Shown piece by piece: positions 15,801-24,159 of a stretch of 38,069 bases of DNA; position 1 is the first letter of the stretch, and the number at the start of each line of letters is the position of its first letter. Made by a program: the position numbers and the translations under genes. The notes beneath the pieces are model-generated. The model was given only the letters and a program-made list of their open reading frames with translations, had not been told where the DNA came from and did not search any database. Source of the DNA: an uncultured Blautia sp. (GTDB lineage: Bacteria > Bacillota > Clostridia > Lachnospirales > Lachnospiraceae); contig UQSX01000021.1 of assembly GCA_900543715.1 (NCBI GenBank), forward strand, positions 1-38,069, written 5' to 3'.

Positions 15801-17216
15801 ATGGGTGGAATTTTTGGAGTAACATCAAAGTCCAGCTGTACTTTGGACTTATTTTTCGGAACTGACTATCATTCTCATTTAGGCACCAGAAGAGGCGGCA
15901 TGGCCGTATACGGCAAAGACGGCTTTTCCCGCTCCATTCACAATATCGAGAATACCCCGTTCCGTACAAAATTTGACGGAGACCTGGATGAACTGGAAGG
16001 CAACTCAGGTATTGGCTGTATCTCAGATACAGAACCCCAGCCCCTCCTGGTACAGTCCCATTTAGGCAGCTTTGCTATTACCACAGTAGGAAAGATCAAC
16101 AACATGGACGAGCTGGTAGATTTGTCTTATAAAAACGGCTGTACACATTTTCTGGAGATGAGCGGCGGAAGCATCAATCCTACAGAGATGGTAGCTTCTC
16201 TCATCAATCAGCAGGCCAGTATCACAGAGGGCATCCGCTATGCTCAGGAAAAAGTAGAGGGTTCTTTGACTCTGCTGGTTCTGACTCCTGAAGGAATCTA
16301 TGCAGCCAGAGATCGTATGGGACGCACCCCTCTGGTCATTGGCGAAAAAGATGGTGCCCACTGTGCCTCTTTTGAAAGTTTTGCTTATCTGAATCTTGGA
16401 TATGAAACCTTAAGGGAATTGGGCCCCGGTGAGATTGTCTTTCTTACCCCTGAGTCTGTACAGACACTCTCAGAGCCCTTAAATGAAATGAAAATCTGTT
16501 CTTTCCTGTGGGTATATTACGGCTATCCTACCTCTACCTATGAGGGGGTAAATGTAGAAAACATGCGCTATGAATGTGGAAAGAGACTGGCTCAGAGAGA
16601 TTCCCTGAGAGAACATGTAAAGCCTGACCTGGTAGCCGGCGTACCGGACTCCGGAACCGCCCATGCCATTGGCTATGCCAATGAATCCGGAATCCCATTC
16701 TCCCGCCCATTTATCAAATATACACCAACTTGGCCCCGTTCCTTCATGCCTTCCAGACAGGAACAGAGGAACCTGATCGCCAGAATGAAGCTGATTCCTG
16801 TAGAAGCTCTGATCAAAAACAAGAGCCTGCTGCTCATCGACGACTCCATTGTCCGTGGAACACAGCTTCGGGAAACTACAGAATTTTTATATAACAGCGG
16901 AGCCAAGGAAGTCCACATCCGTCCGGCCTGCCCGCCTCTGCTCTTCGGCTGTCCCTTCCTGAATTTCTCTCGTTCTAAATCCGAGATGGATCTGATCACC
17001 AGACGGATCATTGCCAAAAGGGAAGGAGACAATGTCAGCCGGGAAATTCTGGATACTTACGCAGATCCGGATTCCCAGAATTACAAAGAGATGCTGGAAG
17101 ACATTGAAAAAGAGCTGAATTTTACGACCCTCCACTTCCACCGTCTGGACGACCTGCTGGCTTCTATCGGCATAGAGCCATGTAAGGTATGTACTTACTG
17201 CTTTAACGGAAAATAA
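15801..17216 (+). CDS. PurF-type amidophosphoribosyltransferase paralog lacking the glutaminase Cys
   Basis: A 471-residue protein with both PurF domains: an N-terminal class II glutamine amidotransferase (GTRRGGMAVYG, VGKINNMDEL) and a C-terminal type I phosphoribosyltransferase with the PRPP motif LLLIDDSIVRGTQLRE. True PurF begins MCGIFG after processing and uses Cys as nucleophile; here the start is MGGIFGV, so that Cys is Gly and glutamine hydrolysis should be lost. Cys residues at the PurF iron-sulfur ligand places remain (ICSFLWVYY, CPPLLFGC, CKVCTYC). It may use free ammonia, have an unrelated role, or be regulatory. AAGGAG lies about 8 bases before ATG, behind a folded leader. Confidence 0.85.
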   Translation: MGGIFGVTSKSSCTLDLFFGTDYHSHLGTRRGGMAVYGKDGFSRSIHNIENTPFRTKFDGDLDELEGNSGIGCISDTEPQPLLVQSHLGSFAITTVGKINNMDELVDLSYKNGCTHFLEMSGGSINPTEMVASLINQQASITEGIRYAQEKVEGSLTLLVLTPEGIYAARDRMGRTPLVIGEKDGAHCASFESFAYLNLGYETLRELGPGEIVFLTPESVQTLSEPLNEMKICSFLWVYYGYPTSTYEGVNVENMRYECGKRLAQRDSLREHVKPDLVAGVPDSGTAHAIGYANESGIPFSRPFIKYTPTWPRSFMPSRQEQRNLIARMKLIPVEALIKNKSLLLIDDSIVRGTQLRETTEFLYNSGAKEVHIRPACPPLLFGCPFLNFSRSKSEMDLITRRIIAKREGDNVSREILDTYADPDSQNYKEMLEDIEKELNFTTLHFHRLDDLLASIGIEPCKVCTYCFNGK

Positions 17217-17253
17217 ACAATATATCATATACATTTCGTATCGCCGTAAAATA

Positions 17254-17321
17254 AAGAAACCACCGGCTTTGATGGCTCTCTCTTTGAGAAATTTCCATCA
17301 AAACTGGTGGTTTCTTTTTTC
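17254..17321. terminator. Terminator between PurF-like gene and yitT
   Basis: AAGAAACCACC (17254-17264) pairs with GGTGGTTTCTT (17306-17316), and inner bases pair as well (TTTGATGG with CCATCAAA). A run of T follows on the plus strand, and the mirror serves the convergent yitT gene. Confidence 0.9.
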
Positions 17322-17391
17322 TAAAAACTATCTGTGTATATCACTTCTGATCCTTTAAAACAGAATACAGTCATGCCTGCAGAAATCTTCT

Positions 17392-18270
17392 TTAATAATT
17401 TTCTTTCTGATAGAACCGTCCCATAAGTATATCTGTTTTTATCACATTTACAAAAGCATGTGGATCCGCCAGCATAACCTTTCTCATCAGTACCTTTGCT
17501 TCCGTACTGGAAACTACAGAATAAATCATTTTTCTTCCCTCATTGGAATACATACCTGTAGCCGAAAATTCCGTGGCGCTGTGATTGGTCACTTCATAAA
17601 TGGCGTCATATACCGCCTTGGGATTATCTGTAACTATAAACAGTGTCACCTTATTGTAGGCCTGATACAGCAGATGAATGGTCTGGGTAGAAGTAAACTG
17701 GAAAATGATAGAATAAAGAGCCTTATCCCATCCAAAAAGCACGCCCGCCAAAAGCAGGACTATTCCGTTTCCCATAAGAATATAATTCCACACATCCTTA
17801 TTCTTTTTCTCTGCAAAATACACTGCAATAAAGTCCGTTCCTCCTGTAGAGGTTCCTCCTATTAAAGCCAGACTGATAGCTGCTCCATTTATGAGTCCGC
17901 CGAAAATACTGATCAGCAGGATATCCTGGGTGATGGGAATCGCAGGAACAATATCTGTCAGCACACTGGTCACCACAATGATCAGGCTGGTATTTAAGGT
18001 AAATTTCTTTCCTATGGCCTTAAAACCGATAATCGCCGGAACTGCATTCAAAAGCAGGCTCACCGGAGCAAAGGGAAGCGGAATTCCCAAAAACTGATCA
18101 AAAACCGTCTGTATCAGTCTGGTTACCCCGTTAAATCCTCCGGGATACAAGCCTCCGGCCTGTACAAAAGTCTTAATATTCACTGCCATGATCACTGCGC
18201 TTATAAGACCAAAGACCAGTCTCTTTGCTTCTCTTTTGGGGTCTATTTTAAAATTCACATTTTTCTTCAT
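17392..18270 (-). CDS. YitT family membrane protein
   Basis: A 292-residue protein with about five to six N-terminal membrane helices (GLISAVIMAVNIKTFVQAGGLYPGG, the family signature, at about residues 17-41) and a soluble C-terminal DUF2179 domain ending the chain. The family is widespread in Firmicutes and its transported substrate is unknown. ATG at 18270 lies 9 bases after the ddh stop, with only a weak GAGAAG site, so it is probably translated with ddh. A bidirectional terminator follows. Confidence 0.9.
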   Translation of the reverse strand: MKKNVNFKIDPKREAKRLVFGLISAVIMAVNIKTFVQAGGLYPGGFNGVTRLIQTVFDQFLGIPLPFAPVSLLLNAVPAIIGFKAIGKKFTLNTSLIIVVTSVLTDIVPAIPITQDILLISIFGGLINGAAISLALIGGTSTGGTDFIAVYFAEKKNKDVWNYILMGNGIVLLLAGVLFGWDKALYSIIFQFTSTQTIHLLYQAYNKVTLFIVTDNPKAVYDAIYEVTNHSATEFSATGMYSNEGRKMIYSVVSSTEAKVLMRKVMLADPHAFVNVIKTDILMGRFYQKENY

Positions 18271-18279
18271 AATCTTCTC

Positions 18280-19266
18280 TTAAAGCATATGGGCACGAAG
18301 CTCCTCCGGTGACTGAGCGCTTAAATATGCCGGTGCAACGTCAAATACCGTCTTGCAGCCTGTCTGACCTTCTTTATTCATGCGGTATACAGCCCTTGCA
18401 TAGGCGGCGATGACGGAAGAAGTAAATTCCGGATTAGAGTCCAGCTTCAGGCTGTATTCGATCACATGATCATGCTCGTCATTCCATCCGGTTTTTCCTG
18501 TACGGATCACAAAGCCGCCGTGAGGCAGACCTGCATGGTCTCTCTTCATTTCTTCTTCTGAAATAAAGTGTACAGTGGTATCGTACTCGTCAAAATAGTT
18601 CGGCATAGTCTTGATCTCATTTTCGATTTTTGCCTTGTCAGCGCCTTCTTTTGCTACCACAAACACTTCCCTGGTATGTTTCTCTCTTGTAGTCAATTCC
18701 GGATTCTCTCCGTTTCTCACAGATTCCAGAGCTTTTTCTACTGGAATGGTGTACTGTCTTGCATCTGCCACGCCTTCGATCCTTCTGACTGCATCAGAAT
18801 GTCCCTGGCTTACGCCTTTTCCCCAGAAAGTATAGTCTTTGCCTGCAGGCATGATAGCGTTAGCATATAAGCGGTTCAGAGAAAACATTCCCGGATCCCA
18901 TCCTGCGGAGATCAAAGCTGTTTTTCCGTTTTCCTTTGCTGCCTTATCTACGGCTGCAAAATGCTCAGGAATCCTTGCATGGGTGTCAAAGCTGTCCACC
19001 ACATTAAAATATTTTGCAAATTCCGGCGTCTGTACAGGAAGATCTGTAGCGCTTCCGCCGCAGAGAATCATCACATCGATATCGTCTTTCATCTTAACAG
19101 CCTCGTCTACATGATATACCTTTGCGGTCTCTGTAAGAATCTTTACAGAAGCAGGATCCCTCCTTGTAAAGACTGCCGTCAGTTCTAAATCCGGATTATG
19201 TTTAATGGCGCATTCCACGCCTCTTCCCAGATTGCCATATCCTAAAATTCCGATTCTGATACTCAT
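18280..19266 (-). CDS. ddh: meso-Diaminopimelate dehydrogenase
   Basis: A 328-residue NADP-dependent enzyme that makes meso-diaminopimelate from tetrahydrodipicolinate in one step, for lysine and peptidoglycan. The Rossmann start GILGYGNLGRGVE, LCGGSATDLP, the DSFDTHARIP segment, SAGWDPGMFSLNRLYA and the WGKGVSQGHSDA substrate region are all characteristic, and length matches the family. AGGAG lies 8 bases before ATG and a near-consensus promoter about 60 bases upstream. It shares a unit with yitT. Confidence 0.96.
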   Translation of the reverse strand: MSIRIGILGYGNLGRGVECAIKHNPDLELTAVFTRRDPASVKILTETAKVYHVDEAVKMKDDIDVMILCGGSATDLPVQTPEFAKYFNVVDSFDTHARIPEHFAAVDKAAKENGKTALISAGWDPGMFSLNRLYANAIMPAGKDYTFWGKGVSQGHSDAVRRIEGVADARQYTIPVEKALESVRNGENPELTTREKHTREVFVVAKEGADKAKIENEIKTMPNYFDEYDTTVHFISEEEMKRDHAGLPHGGFVIRTGKTGWNDEHDHVIEYSLKLDSNPEFTSSVIAAYARAVYRMNKEGQTGCKTVFDVAPAYLSAQSPEELRAHML

Positions 19267-19326
19267 ATCTCATTCTCCTATCTTTCTGTGTAATATCTGA
19301 CAGAGTGCAGCCTCTGCCACTTTCAA

Positions 19327-19354
19327 AGTATACCAGAATGAGGGCCTTTGTCAA
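19327..19354 (-). promoter_or_regulatory. Promoter of ddh-yitT
   Basis: Minus-strand TTGACA (19349-19354) and TATACT (19327-19332) are 16 bases apart. The leader holds a 7-pair hairpin GGCAGAG/CTCTGTC (19299-19318) but nothing like a lysine riboswitch. Confidence 0.75.
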
Positions 19355-19395
19355 TGTAAAATACGGAAGTTACATATCTTCTGCTTTTCGATAAA

Positions 19396-19445
19396 TGTCA
19401 AAAAGCAGATATCCTTCCCCGCTTTCAGGCAAAGATATCTGCTTT
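19396..19445 (-). terminator. Terminator of the polyol dehydrogenase gene
   Basis: AAAGCAGATATC (19402-19413) pairs perfectly with GATATCTGCTTT (19434-19445). On the minus strand the stem ends in a run of five T, 27 bases after the stop codon. Confidence 0.85.
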
Positions 19446-19472
19446 ATACAGTCTTATTTTTTCGTTCACAGA

Positions 19473-20522
19473 TCAGTCGTGGATCCGGATAACCGCCTTT
19501 ACAATATCTGCTTTATTCTTAATCGATTCCTCCATAGCTATATCCGCCTGATCCAGAGGATACTCCTTTGTAACGATGCCTTTCAGATTTACTTTTCCAT
19601 CAGCCACTGCCTGGATTGCCATAGGATAGATATTTCTGTAGCGGAAAACTGTCTTGAATGTCAGCTCCTTATTCAGGGCAATGCTCATAGGCAAAGTTAC
19701 CTCACCGCTCTTGCTGTATCCCACGAATACAATAGTAGAACCATTCTTGGCGATCTCAATAGCCTGTCTGGAGGTGATCTCAGAACCGGCGGTCTCAATG
19801 ATCAGATCCGTTCCCTGTCCTCTTGTCAGCTCCCGGACTTTTGCCACAACGTCTTCTTTCATGCCGTTGATAACGCCGGTTGCACCCAATTCCATAGCCT
19901 TGTCCAGACGTTTGTCCATAACATCTACCACATAGACTTCACTGACGCCTCTGGCCTTCAAAGCCATCATGGACACCAGGCCGATGCAGCCTGCACCCAT
20001 AACTACAGCTTTCTGACCCAGATGGGCATCCCCCTGGATCGCAGCATGGAATCCAACTGCCAAAGGCTCGATCAGAGCTCCCTCCAAGGTGCTTACATTA
20101 TCCGGCAGTTTAAAGCAAAGAGCAGCCTCATGGGCAACATACTCCTGGAATACGCCGTCCACCGGAGGAGTTGCAAAAAAGATTACATCCGGGCAGAGAT
20201 TATATTTACCCTCTTTGCAGAATTCACAGTGTCCGCAGGTCTTTCCAGGCTCCAATGCAACTCTGTCCCCAACCTGAAGATGCTTTACATCTTTTCCTAC
20301 TTCCACCACCACGCCACCTGGCTCATGTCCCAGGACAAAGGGGGGCTCAACAACAAAATCCCCAATCGCGCCTGTCTCATAGTAGTGCAGGTCTGAACCG
20401 CAGATTCCCACATAATCCAGTTTGACCAATACTTCATCATCCTTTGGTGTAGGAATCGGTCTCTCCTCAAACTCAATTTTCTGGATATCGGTCATCACTG
20501 CCACTTTCATTTTGCCATCCAT
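19473..20522 (-). CDS. Zinc-dependent sorbitol/xylitol-type dehydrogenase
   Basis: A 349-residue medium-chain dehydrogenase that oxidises a polyol with NAD+. The catalytic zinc ligands are in GICGSDLHYY (Cys 41) and LGHEPGG (His 66, Glu 67); the structural zinc uses CGHCEFCKEGKYNLC; NAD binds at GAGCIG with Asp at the end of strand two (VYVVDVMDKR). GAIGDFVVEPP and FRYRNIYP are typical of sorbitol and xylitol dehydrogenases. Start: GGGAGG lies 10 bases before the ATG at 20522 but only one base before the in-frame ATG at 20531, so 20522 is preferred. It is monocistronic. Confidence 0.88.
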   Translation of the reverse strand: MDGKMKVAVMTDIQKIEFEERPIPTPKDDEVLVKLDYVGICGSDLHYYETGAIGDFVVEPPFVLGHEPGGVVVEVGKDVKHLQVGDRVALEPGKTCGHCEFCKEGKYNLCPDVIFFATPPVDGVFQEYVAHEAALCFKLPDNVSTLEGALIEPLAVGFHAAIQGDAHLGQKAVVMGAGCIGLVSMMALKARGVSEVYVVDVMDKRLDKAMELGATGVINGMKEDVVAKVRELTRGQGTDLIIETAGSEITSRQAIEIAKNGSTIVFVGYSKSGEVTLPMSIALNKELTFKTVFRYRNIYPMAIQAVADGKVNLKGIVTKEYPLDQADIAMEESIKNKADIVKAVIRIHD

Positions 20523-20597
20523 AAAACACATACCTCCCGTTTTGTAAGGCCGCCCTAAAGGGCAGCCCTACCTTTTTCTAGTCGTAATGATAGACTA

Positions 20598-20626
20598 ATT
20601 ATAATCCCCGTTTTTCCTTACTTCAA
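20598..20626 (-). promoter_or_regulatory. Promoter of the polyol dehydrogenase gene
   Basis: Minus-strand TTGAAG (20621-20626) and TATAAT (20598-20603) are 17 bases apart. The leader contains a GCCC-TAAA-GGGC hairpin near 20555-20570. Confidence 0.7.
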
Positions 20627-20724
20627 GTAATTTTTCTGACATTTTTCTCGAAAAAATTGACATTTTATCAGGATATTTTATACTGGAAACGCCCGCTTCT
20701 GCTTCCGGAAACCTGCAGGTCTTC

Positions 20725-21909
20725 TTAGTGATGGAACAGACGGATTCCAGTGAACGCCATCACCATATCGTATTTGTTGCAGGTCTCGATTACTGCGTCG
20801 TCACGGACAGATCCGCCTGGTTCTGCTATATATTTAACCCCGCTCTTATGAGCTCTTTCAATGTTGTCTGAGAAGGGGAAGAACGCATCTGATCCCAGTG
20901 TCACCTCGGTCATCTTATCCAGCCACTCTCTCTTTTCTTCTCTGGTAAACACTTCCGGTTTCTCGGTAAATGTTTTCTCCCACTGACCGTCAGCCAGAAC
21001 ATCCATATATTCCTCGCCGATATATACATCAATGGCATTATCTCTCTCTGCACGGCTGATCGTATCTTTAAAAGGAAGCTCCAGTACCTTGGGACACTGT
21101 CTCAGCCACCAGTTATCTGCCTTCTGTCCAGCCAGACGGGTGCAGTGTACGCGGGACTGCTGGCCTGCCCCTACTCCAATGGCCTGTCCGTCTTTTACAT
21201 AGCATACAGAATTGGACTGGGTATATTTCAGGATGATCAGAGAAATCTTCATATCTCTCTTAGCTTCTTCTGTCAGCTCCTTATTCTCTGTCACAATGTT
21301 GGAGATCAGAGCGTCATCAATAGCCAGCTCCTGACGGCCCTGTTCAAAGGTCACGCCATAAACTTCCTTATGCTCCAGGGGTGCCGGTACAAACTCCGGA
21401 TCGATCTGAATCACATTGTAGTTTCCTTTTTTCTTTAAAGCAAGGATATCCAGAGCATCCTGGGTATATCCAGGAGCGATAACGCCGTCAGAAACCTCTC
21501 TCTTGATCAGCAGCGCAGTATCCCTGTCACACACATCAGAAAGGGCGATAAAATCTCCGAAAGAAGACATACGGTCTGCTCCTCTGGCTCTGGCATAAGC
21601 GCAGGCAAGAGGTGAGAAATTTTTCCAGTCCATATCATTTACCCAGTAGATTTTTGCCAGTGTCTCTGTAAGAGGAAGTCCTACCGAAGCTCCCGCCGGA
21701 GACACATGTTTAAAAGAGGTAGCTGCAGGAAGTCCTGTAGCTTTCTTTAAATCTTTCACAAGCTGCCAGCCGTTGAAGGCATCCAGGAAATTAATATATC
21801 CCGGCTTTCCGCTGAGTACCTTGATGGGCAGTTCTGACCCATCTGCCATATAAATCTTAGAAGGTTTCTGGTTGGGATTGCATCCGTATTTCAGAGCTAA
21901 TTCTTTCAT
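20725..21909 (-). CDS. purH: Stand-alone AICAR transformylase (PurH C-terminal-type)
   Basis: A 394-residue phosphoribosylaminoimidazolecarboxamide formyltransferase. In most bacteria this domain is fused to IMP cyclohydrolase as PurH; here it stands alone. KYGCNPNQKPSKIY matches the RYGENPHQ motif, FKHVSPAGASVG carries the catalytic Lys-His pair, SDAFFPFSDNIERA and the end AFTGIRLFHH are the family's C-terminal motifs. The cyclohydrolase step is supplied by the PurO-type gene 58 bases upstream, so both last steps to IMP are made from one transcript under the ZTP riboswitch. AAAGGAAG precedes ATG. No clear terminator is seen after it. Confidence 0.93.
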   Translation of the reverse strand: MKELALKYGCNPNQKPSKIYMADGSELPIKVLSGKPGYINFLDAFNGWQLVKDLKKATGLPAATSFKHVSPAGASVGLPLTETLAKIYWVNDMDWKNFSPLACAYARARGADRMSSFGDFIALSDVCDRDTALLIKREVSDGVIAPGYTQDALDILALKKKGNYNVIQIDPEFVPAPLEHKEVYGVTFEQGRQELAIDDALISNIVTENKELTEEAKRDMKISLIILKYTQSNSVCYVKDGQAIGVGAGQQSRVHCTRLAGQKADNWWLRQCPKVLELPFKDTISRAERDNAIDVYIGEEYMDVLADGQWEKTFTEKPEVFTREEKREWLDKMTEVTLGSDAFFPFSDNIERAHKSGVKYIAEPGGSVRDDAVIETCNKYDMVMAFTGIRLFHH

Positions 21910-21967
21910 ATTCTAACTTCCTTTCCATTGTCTTTCTTATTGCTATCACAGGTTTTTCCCTGATATA

Positions 21968-22681
21968 TTAATGATTCTTATTTACGATCCTTGTCTCATA
22001 TTTTCCTGTCTCGATATCAATAAACCGAACAAATAAAGATACCTTATTATCTTCATTAAGGCTCTCCCAGACTTCCTTTGTAAAAGCGTCAATACCGCCG
22101 GAAATTCCTACCACCTTAGGTTCACCCTCAAAGCTTGGAAGCGGATCTCCGTCATGCATATAAGTGTGGATAAAGCGTCCCTCTCCGTCAACCGGATTCT
22201 CATAAGCATAGGTAAATCTGCAGCAGGATTTTGGATCACCGTTATTACTTTTTAAAATAGACATGGCATAGTTATAATGACCGTTCTCAATATGCATAAT
22301 TCCAGAAATTCTTGGTGTATAGTTTGGTCCGTCAGGCTCAAACTCACGGCTCCTTAAAGACTGCTCAAATGTCATTTGCTTGTCCATACCCTCGTAAATA
22401 GTATCTGTCTGATCTCCGTTTGTCACAATCGTCTTATTTCCAAGGACACGTACCGGAGCATAGATGATCAGGCTGGGATCTTCCATTTTTGAAGGATCAA
22501 ATGCCTGGGTGCGAATGCCTTCTCCATCTTCTACAAACACTCGGTTTCTGCTGTTGGAGCTTCTTCCCATAATAAAATAAGCAGCTACGGCCTTCTTTCC
22601 ATCTGGTGTTTTCCCCAGCACGATCCCTCTTCCCGGATATGCATTACTTTTCAATTCTTCTGACAATGACAGCATCTTCAT
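21968..22681 (-). CDS. purO: PurO-type IMP cyclohydrolase
   Basis: A 237-residue protein of the archaeal-type IMP cyclohydrolase family (PF07826), which closes the FAICAR ring to IMP. NAYPGRGIVLGKTPDGKKAVAAYFIMGRSSNSRNR is the conserved N-terminal block, followed by TNGDQTDTIY and the PNYTPRISG segment. AAGGAG lies 9 bases before ATG. First gene of the unit, directly downstream of the ZTP riboswitch. The family was first described in archaea and also occurs in clostridia together with the stand-alone transformylase. Confidence 0.9.
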   Translation of the reverse strand: MKMLSLSEELKSNAYPGRGIVLGKTPDGKKAVAAYFIMGRSSNSRNRVFVEDGEGIRTQAFDPSKMEDPSLIIYAPVRVLGNKTIVTNGDQTDTIYEGMDKQMTFEQSLRSREFEPDGPNYTPRISGIMHIENGHYNYAMSILKSNNGDPKSCCRFTYAYENPVDGEGRFIHTYMHDGDPLPSFEGEPKVVGISGGIDAFTKEVWESLNEDNKVSLFVRFIDIETGKYETRIVNKNH

Positions 22682-22729
22682 GAATTTCTCTCCTTTTCAG
22701 ATAATTAATAAACTACAGTAAGGTTTCCC

Positions 22730-22760
22730 CTATAGGGAAGTCAGAAAGACTTTCCCATAG
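22730..22760 (-). other. Hairpin between ZTP riboswitch and purO
   Basis: CTATGGGAAAGTC and GACTTCCCTATAG (minus strand) pair at 12 of 13 positions around a 5-base loop, directly after the riboswitch's T run. It lacks its own T run and could protect the read-through mRNA or act as a second barrier. Confidence 0.5.
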
Positions 22761-22854
22761 AAAAAAGCCCACTATCCGAGCATTTTGCCCAGACGGTCGG
22801 CTTCCCTCGCTTATACTCCCTGTGGTCATTTCCACTTCCGTCAGTCATATAAGC
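22761..22854 (-). promoter_or_regulatory. ZTP (pfl) riboswitch with terminator
   Basis: Read on the minus strand: P1 GCTTATA/TATAAGC (22848-22854 with 22809-22815) encloses TGACTGACGG, a GTGG/CCAC hairpin and AGGGAG, followed by GCCGACCGTCTGGGCA. GACGG and CCGTC can form the class's pseudoknot. The terminator combines CTGGGCA with TGCTCGG and AGCC with GGGCT, then six T (22761-22766). ZTP/ZMP signals a shortage of 10-formyl-THF, the cofactor of the transformylase encoded downstream, so binding should let transcription continue. Confidence 0.93.
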
Positions 22855-22860
22855 ACTTAA

Positions 22861-22889
22861 AACATATCATCAATATTTCAAAAAGTCAA
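22861..22889 (-). promoter_or_regulatory. Promoter of the riboswitch-purO-purH unit
   Basis: Minus-strand TTGACT (22884-22889) and TATGTT (22861-22866) are 17 bases apart and place the transcript start right at the riboswitch P1 stem. Confidence 0.75.
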
Positions 22890-22945
22890 TAATTTTTATG
22901 AGGAAAATAAATTCAGACGTTTATTCAAACGGGGGAGTATCCTGC

Positions 22946-24148
22946 CTACTTTTCCTCACACACCTGAAAAATATAAAATTTCAGATAATAAGAGTCTCCT
23001 GCCCCCCATAAAATCGGATGATCCGGTGCCTGGGTCCTGAACTCTACCTGGCGAAGGCGCTTATGAGCGTTTCTGGCCGCCTGACCGATTGTCTGAGTAA
23101 ACAGTTCATAATCCATAAAATGAGAGCAGGAACAGGTAGCCAGGAATCCCCCGTCCTTCACCAGCTTCATAGCCCGCAGATTAATTTCCCGGTATCCCCG
23201 CACCGCACTCTTTATAGAATTTCTGGACTTGGTAAAGGCCGGAGGGTCCAGGATCACTACATCATACTTCTCTCCCTTTTTCTCAAGCTCTGGAAGGAGT
23301 TCAAAAACATCTTCACAGATAAATTTCACTCGATCTTCCAATCCATTAAGCTTTGCGTTTTCTCCTGCCTGATGAACTGCCAGCTCAGAGGCATCCACTC
23401 CTGTGACTTGGGCTGCTCCGGCAATTCCTGCGTTTAGAGCAAAAGATCCCGTATGGGTAAAGCAGTCCAGCACTTTTGCCCCTTTACAAAATTTCTGGAT
23501 CGCCAGACGGTTATATTTCTGATCCAGGAAAAATCCTGTTTTCTGTCCATCTTTTACATCCACCTGATATTTTACACCGTTTTCCACGATCTCCACCAGT
23601 GTATCAAAAGGCTGGCCGATAAATCCTTTCACACGCTCCATGCCTTCCTGAGTCCGGACTTTGGCGTCGCTCCGTTCATAAACTCCATGAATCTGTATTC
23701 CGTCTTCTGCCAGTACTTCCTTTAAAATTTCTACAATCGTCTCCTTCATCCGGTCGATTCCCAGGGCAAGAGACTGGACTACCAGCACATCAGAAAACTT
23801 GTCCACCACAAGGCCCGGCAGAAAATCCGCCTCTCCAAAAATAACCCTGCAGCTGCTGATATCTACAGTTTTTTTCCTATATTCCCAGGCGTCCCTCACC
23901 CGTCTTGTCAAAAACTCTCTGTCAATTTCCACATCCATCCTTCTTGTCATCATCCGGATACGGATTTTGGAATTTCGATTAATAAATCCCTTTCCCATAG
24001 GATAACCGTCAAAATCATGGACCAGCACAATATCTCCGTTTTCAAAACTTCCCATGATGCTCTCGATCTCATTGTCATAAATCCAGGGACCGCCAGACTT
24101 CAACACTCTTCCTTCACCTTTTTTCAATGTTACAACTGCATTTCCCAT
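22946..24148 (-). CDS. Class I SAM-dependent rRNA methyltransferase, RlmI/RlmK type
   Basis: A 400-residue cytosine-5 rRNA methyltransferase-like protein. An N-terminal PUA-like domain (GRVLKSGGPWIYDNEIESI) is followed by a middle domain and a Rossmann methylase: KVLDCFTHTGSFALNAG (SAM motif I), TGVDASELAV, and VVILDPPAFTKSR, whose DPP motif is usual in RNA and DNA base methylases; CSCSHFMD carries the motif Cys. Start at 24148 is chosen because GGAGA lies 7 bases upstream; a longer in-frame start lacks one. It is the last gene of the map operon, 11 bases after ygjP. The target base is inferred from family only. Confidence 0.88.
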   Translation of the reverse strand: MGNAVVTLKKGEGRVLKSGGPWIYDNEIESIMGSFENGDIVLVHDFDGYPMGKGFINRNSKIRIRMMTRRMDVEIDREFLTRRVRDAWEYRKKTVDISSCRVIFGEADFLPGLVVDKFSDVLVVQSLALGIDRMKETIVEILKEVLAEDGIQIHGVYERSDAKVRTQEGMERVKGFIGQPFDTLVEIVENGVKYQVDVKDGQKTGFFLDQKYNRLAIQKFCKGAKVLDCFTHTGSFALNAGIAGAAQVTGVDASELAVHQAGENAKLNGLEDRVKFICEDVFELLPELEKKGEKYDVVILDPPAFTKSRNSIKSAVRGYREINLRAMKLVKDGGFLATCSCSHFMDYELFTQTIGQAARNAHKRLRQVEFRTQAPDHPILWGAGDSYYLKFYIFQVCEEK

Positions 24149-24159
24149 TTTCGCATCTC

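Noticed and set aside
19395..20396. 333-codon plus-strand frame opposite the polyol dehydrogenase
   Set aside because: It is long only because the true gene uses codons that leave the antisense frame open; it spans a terminator and has no recognisable domain.
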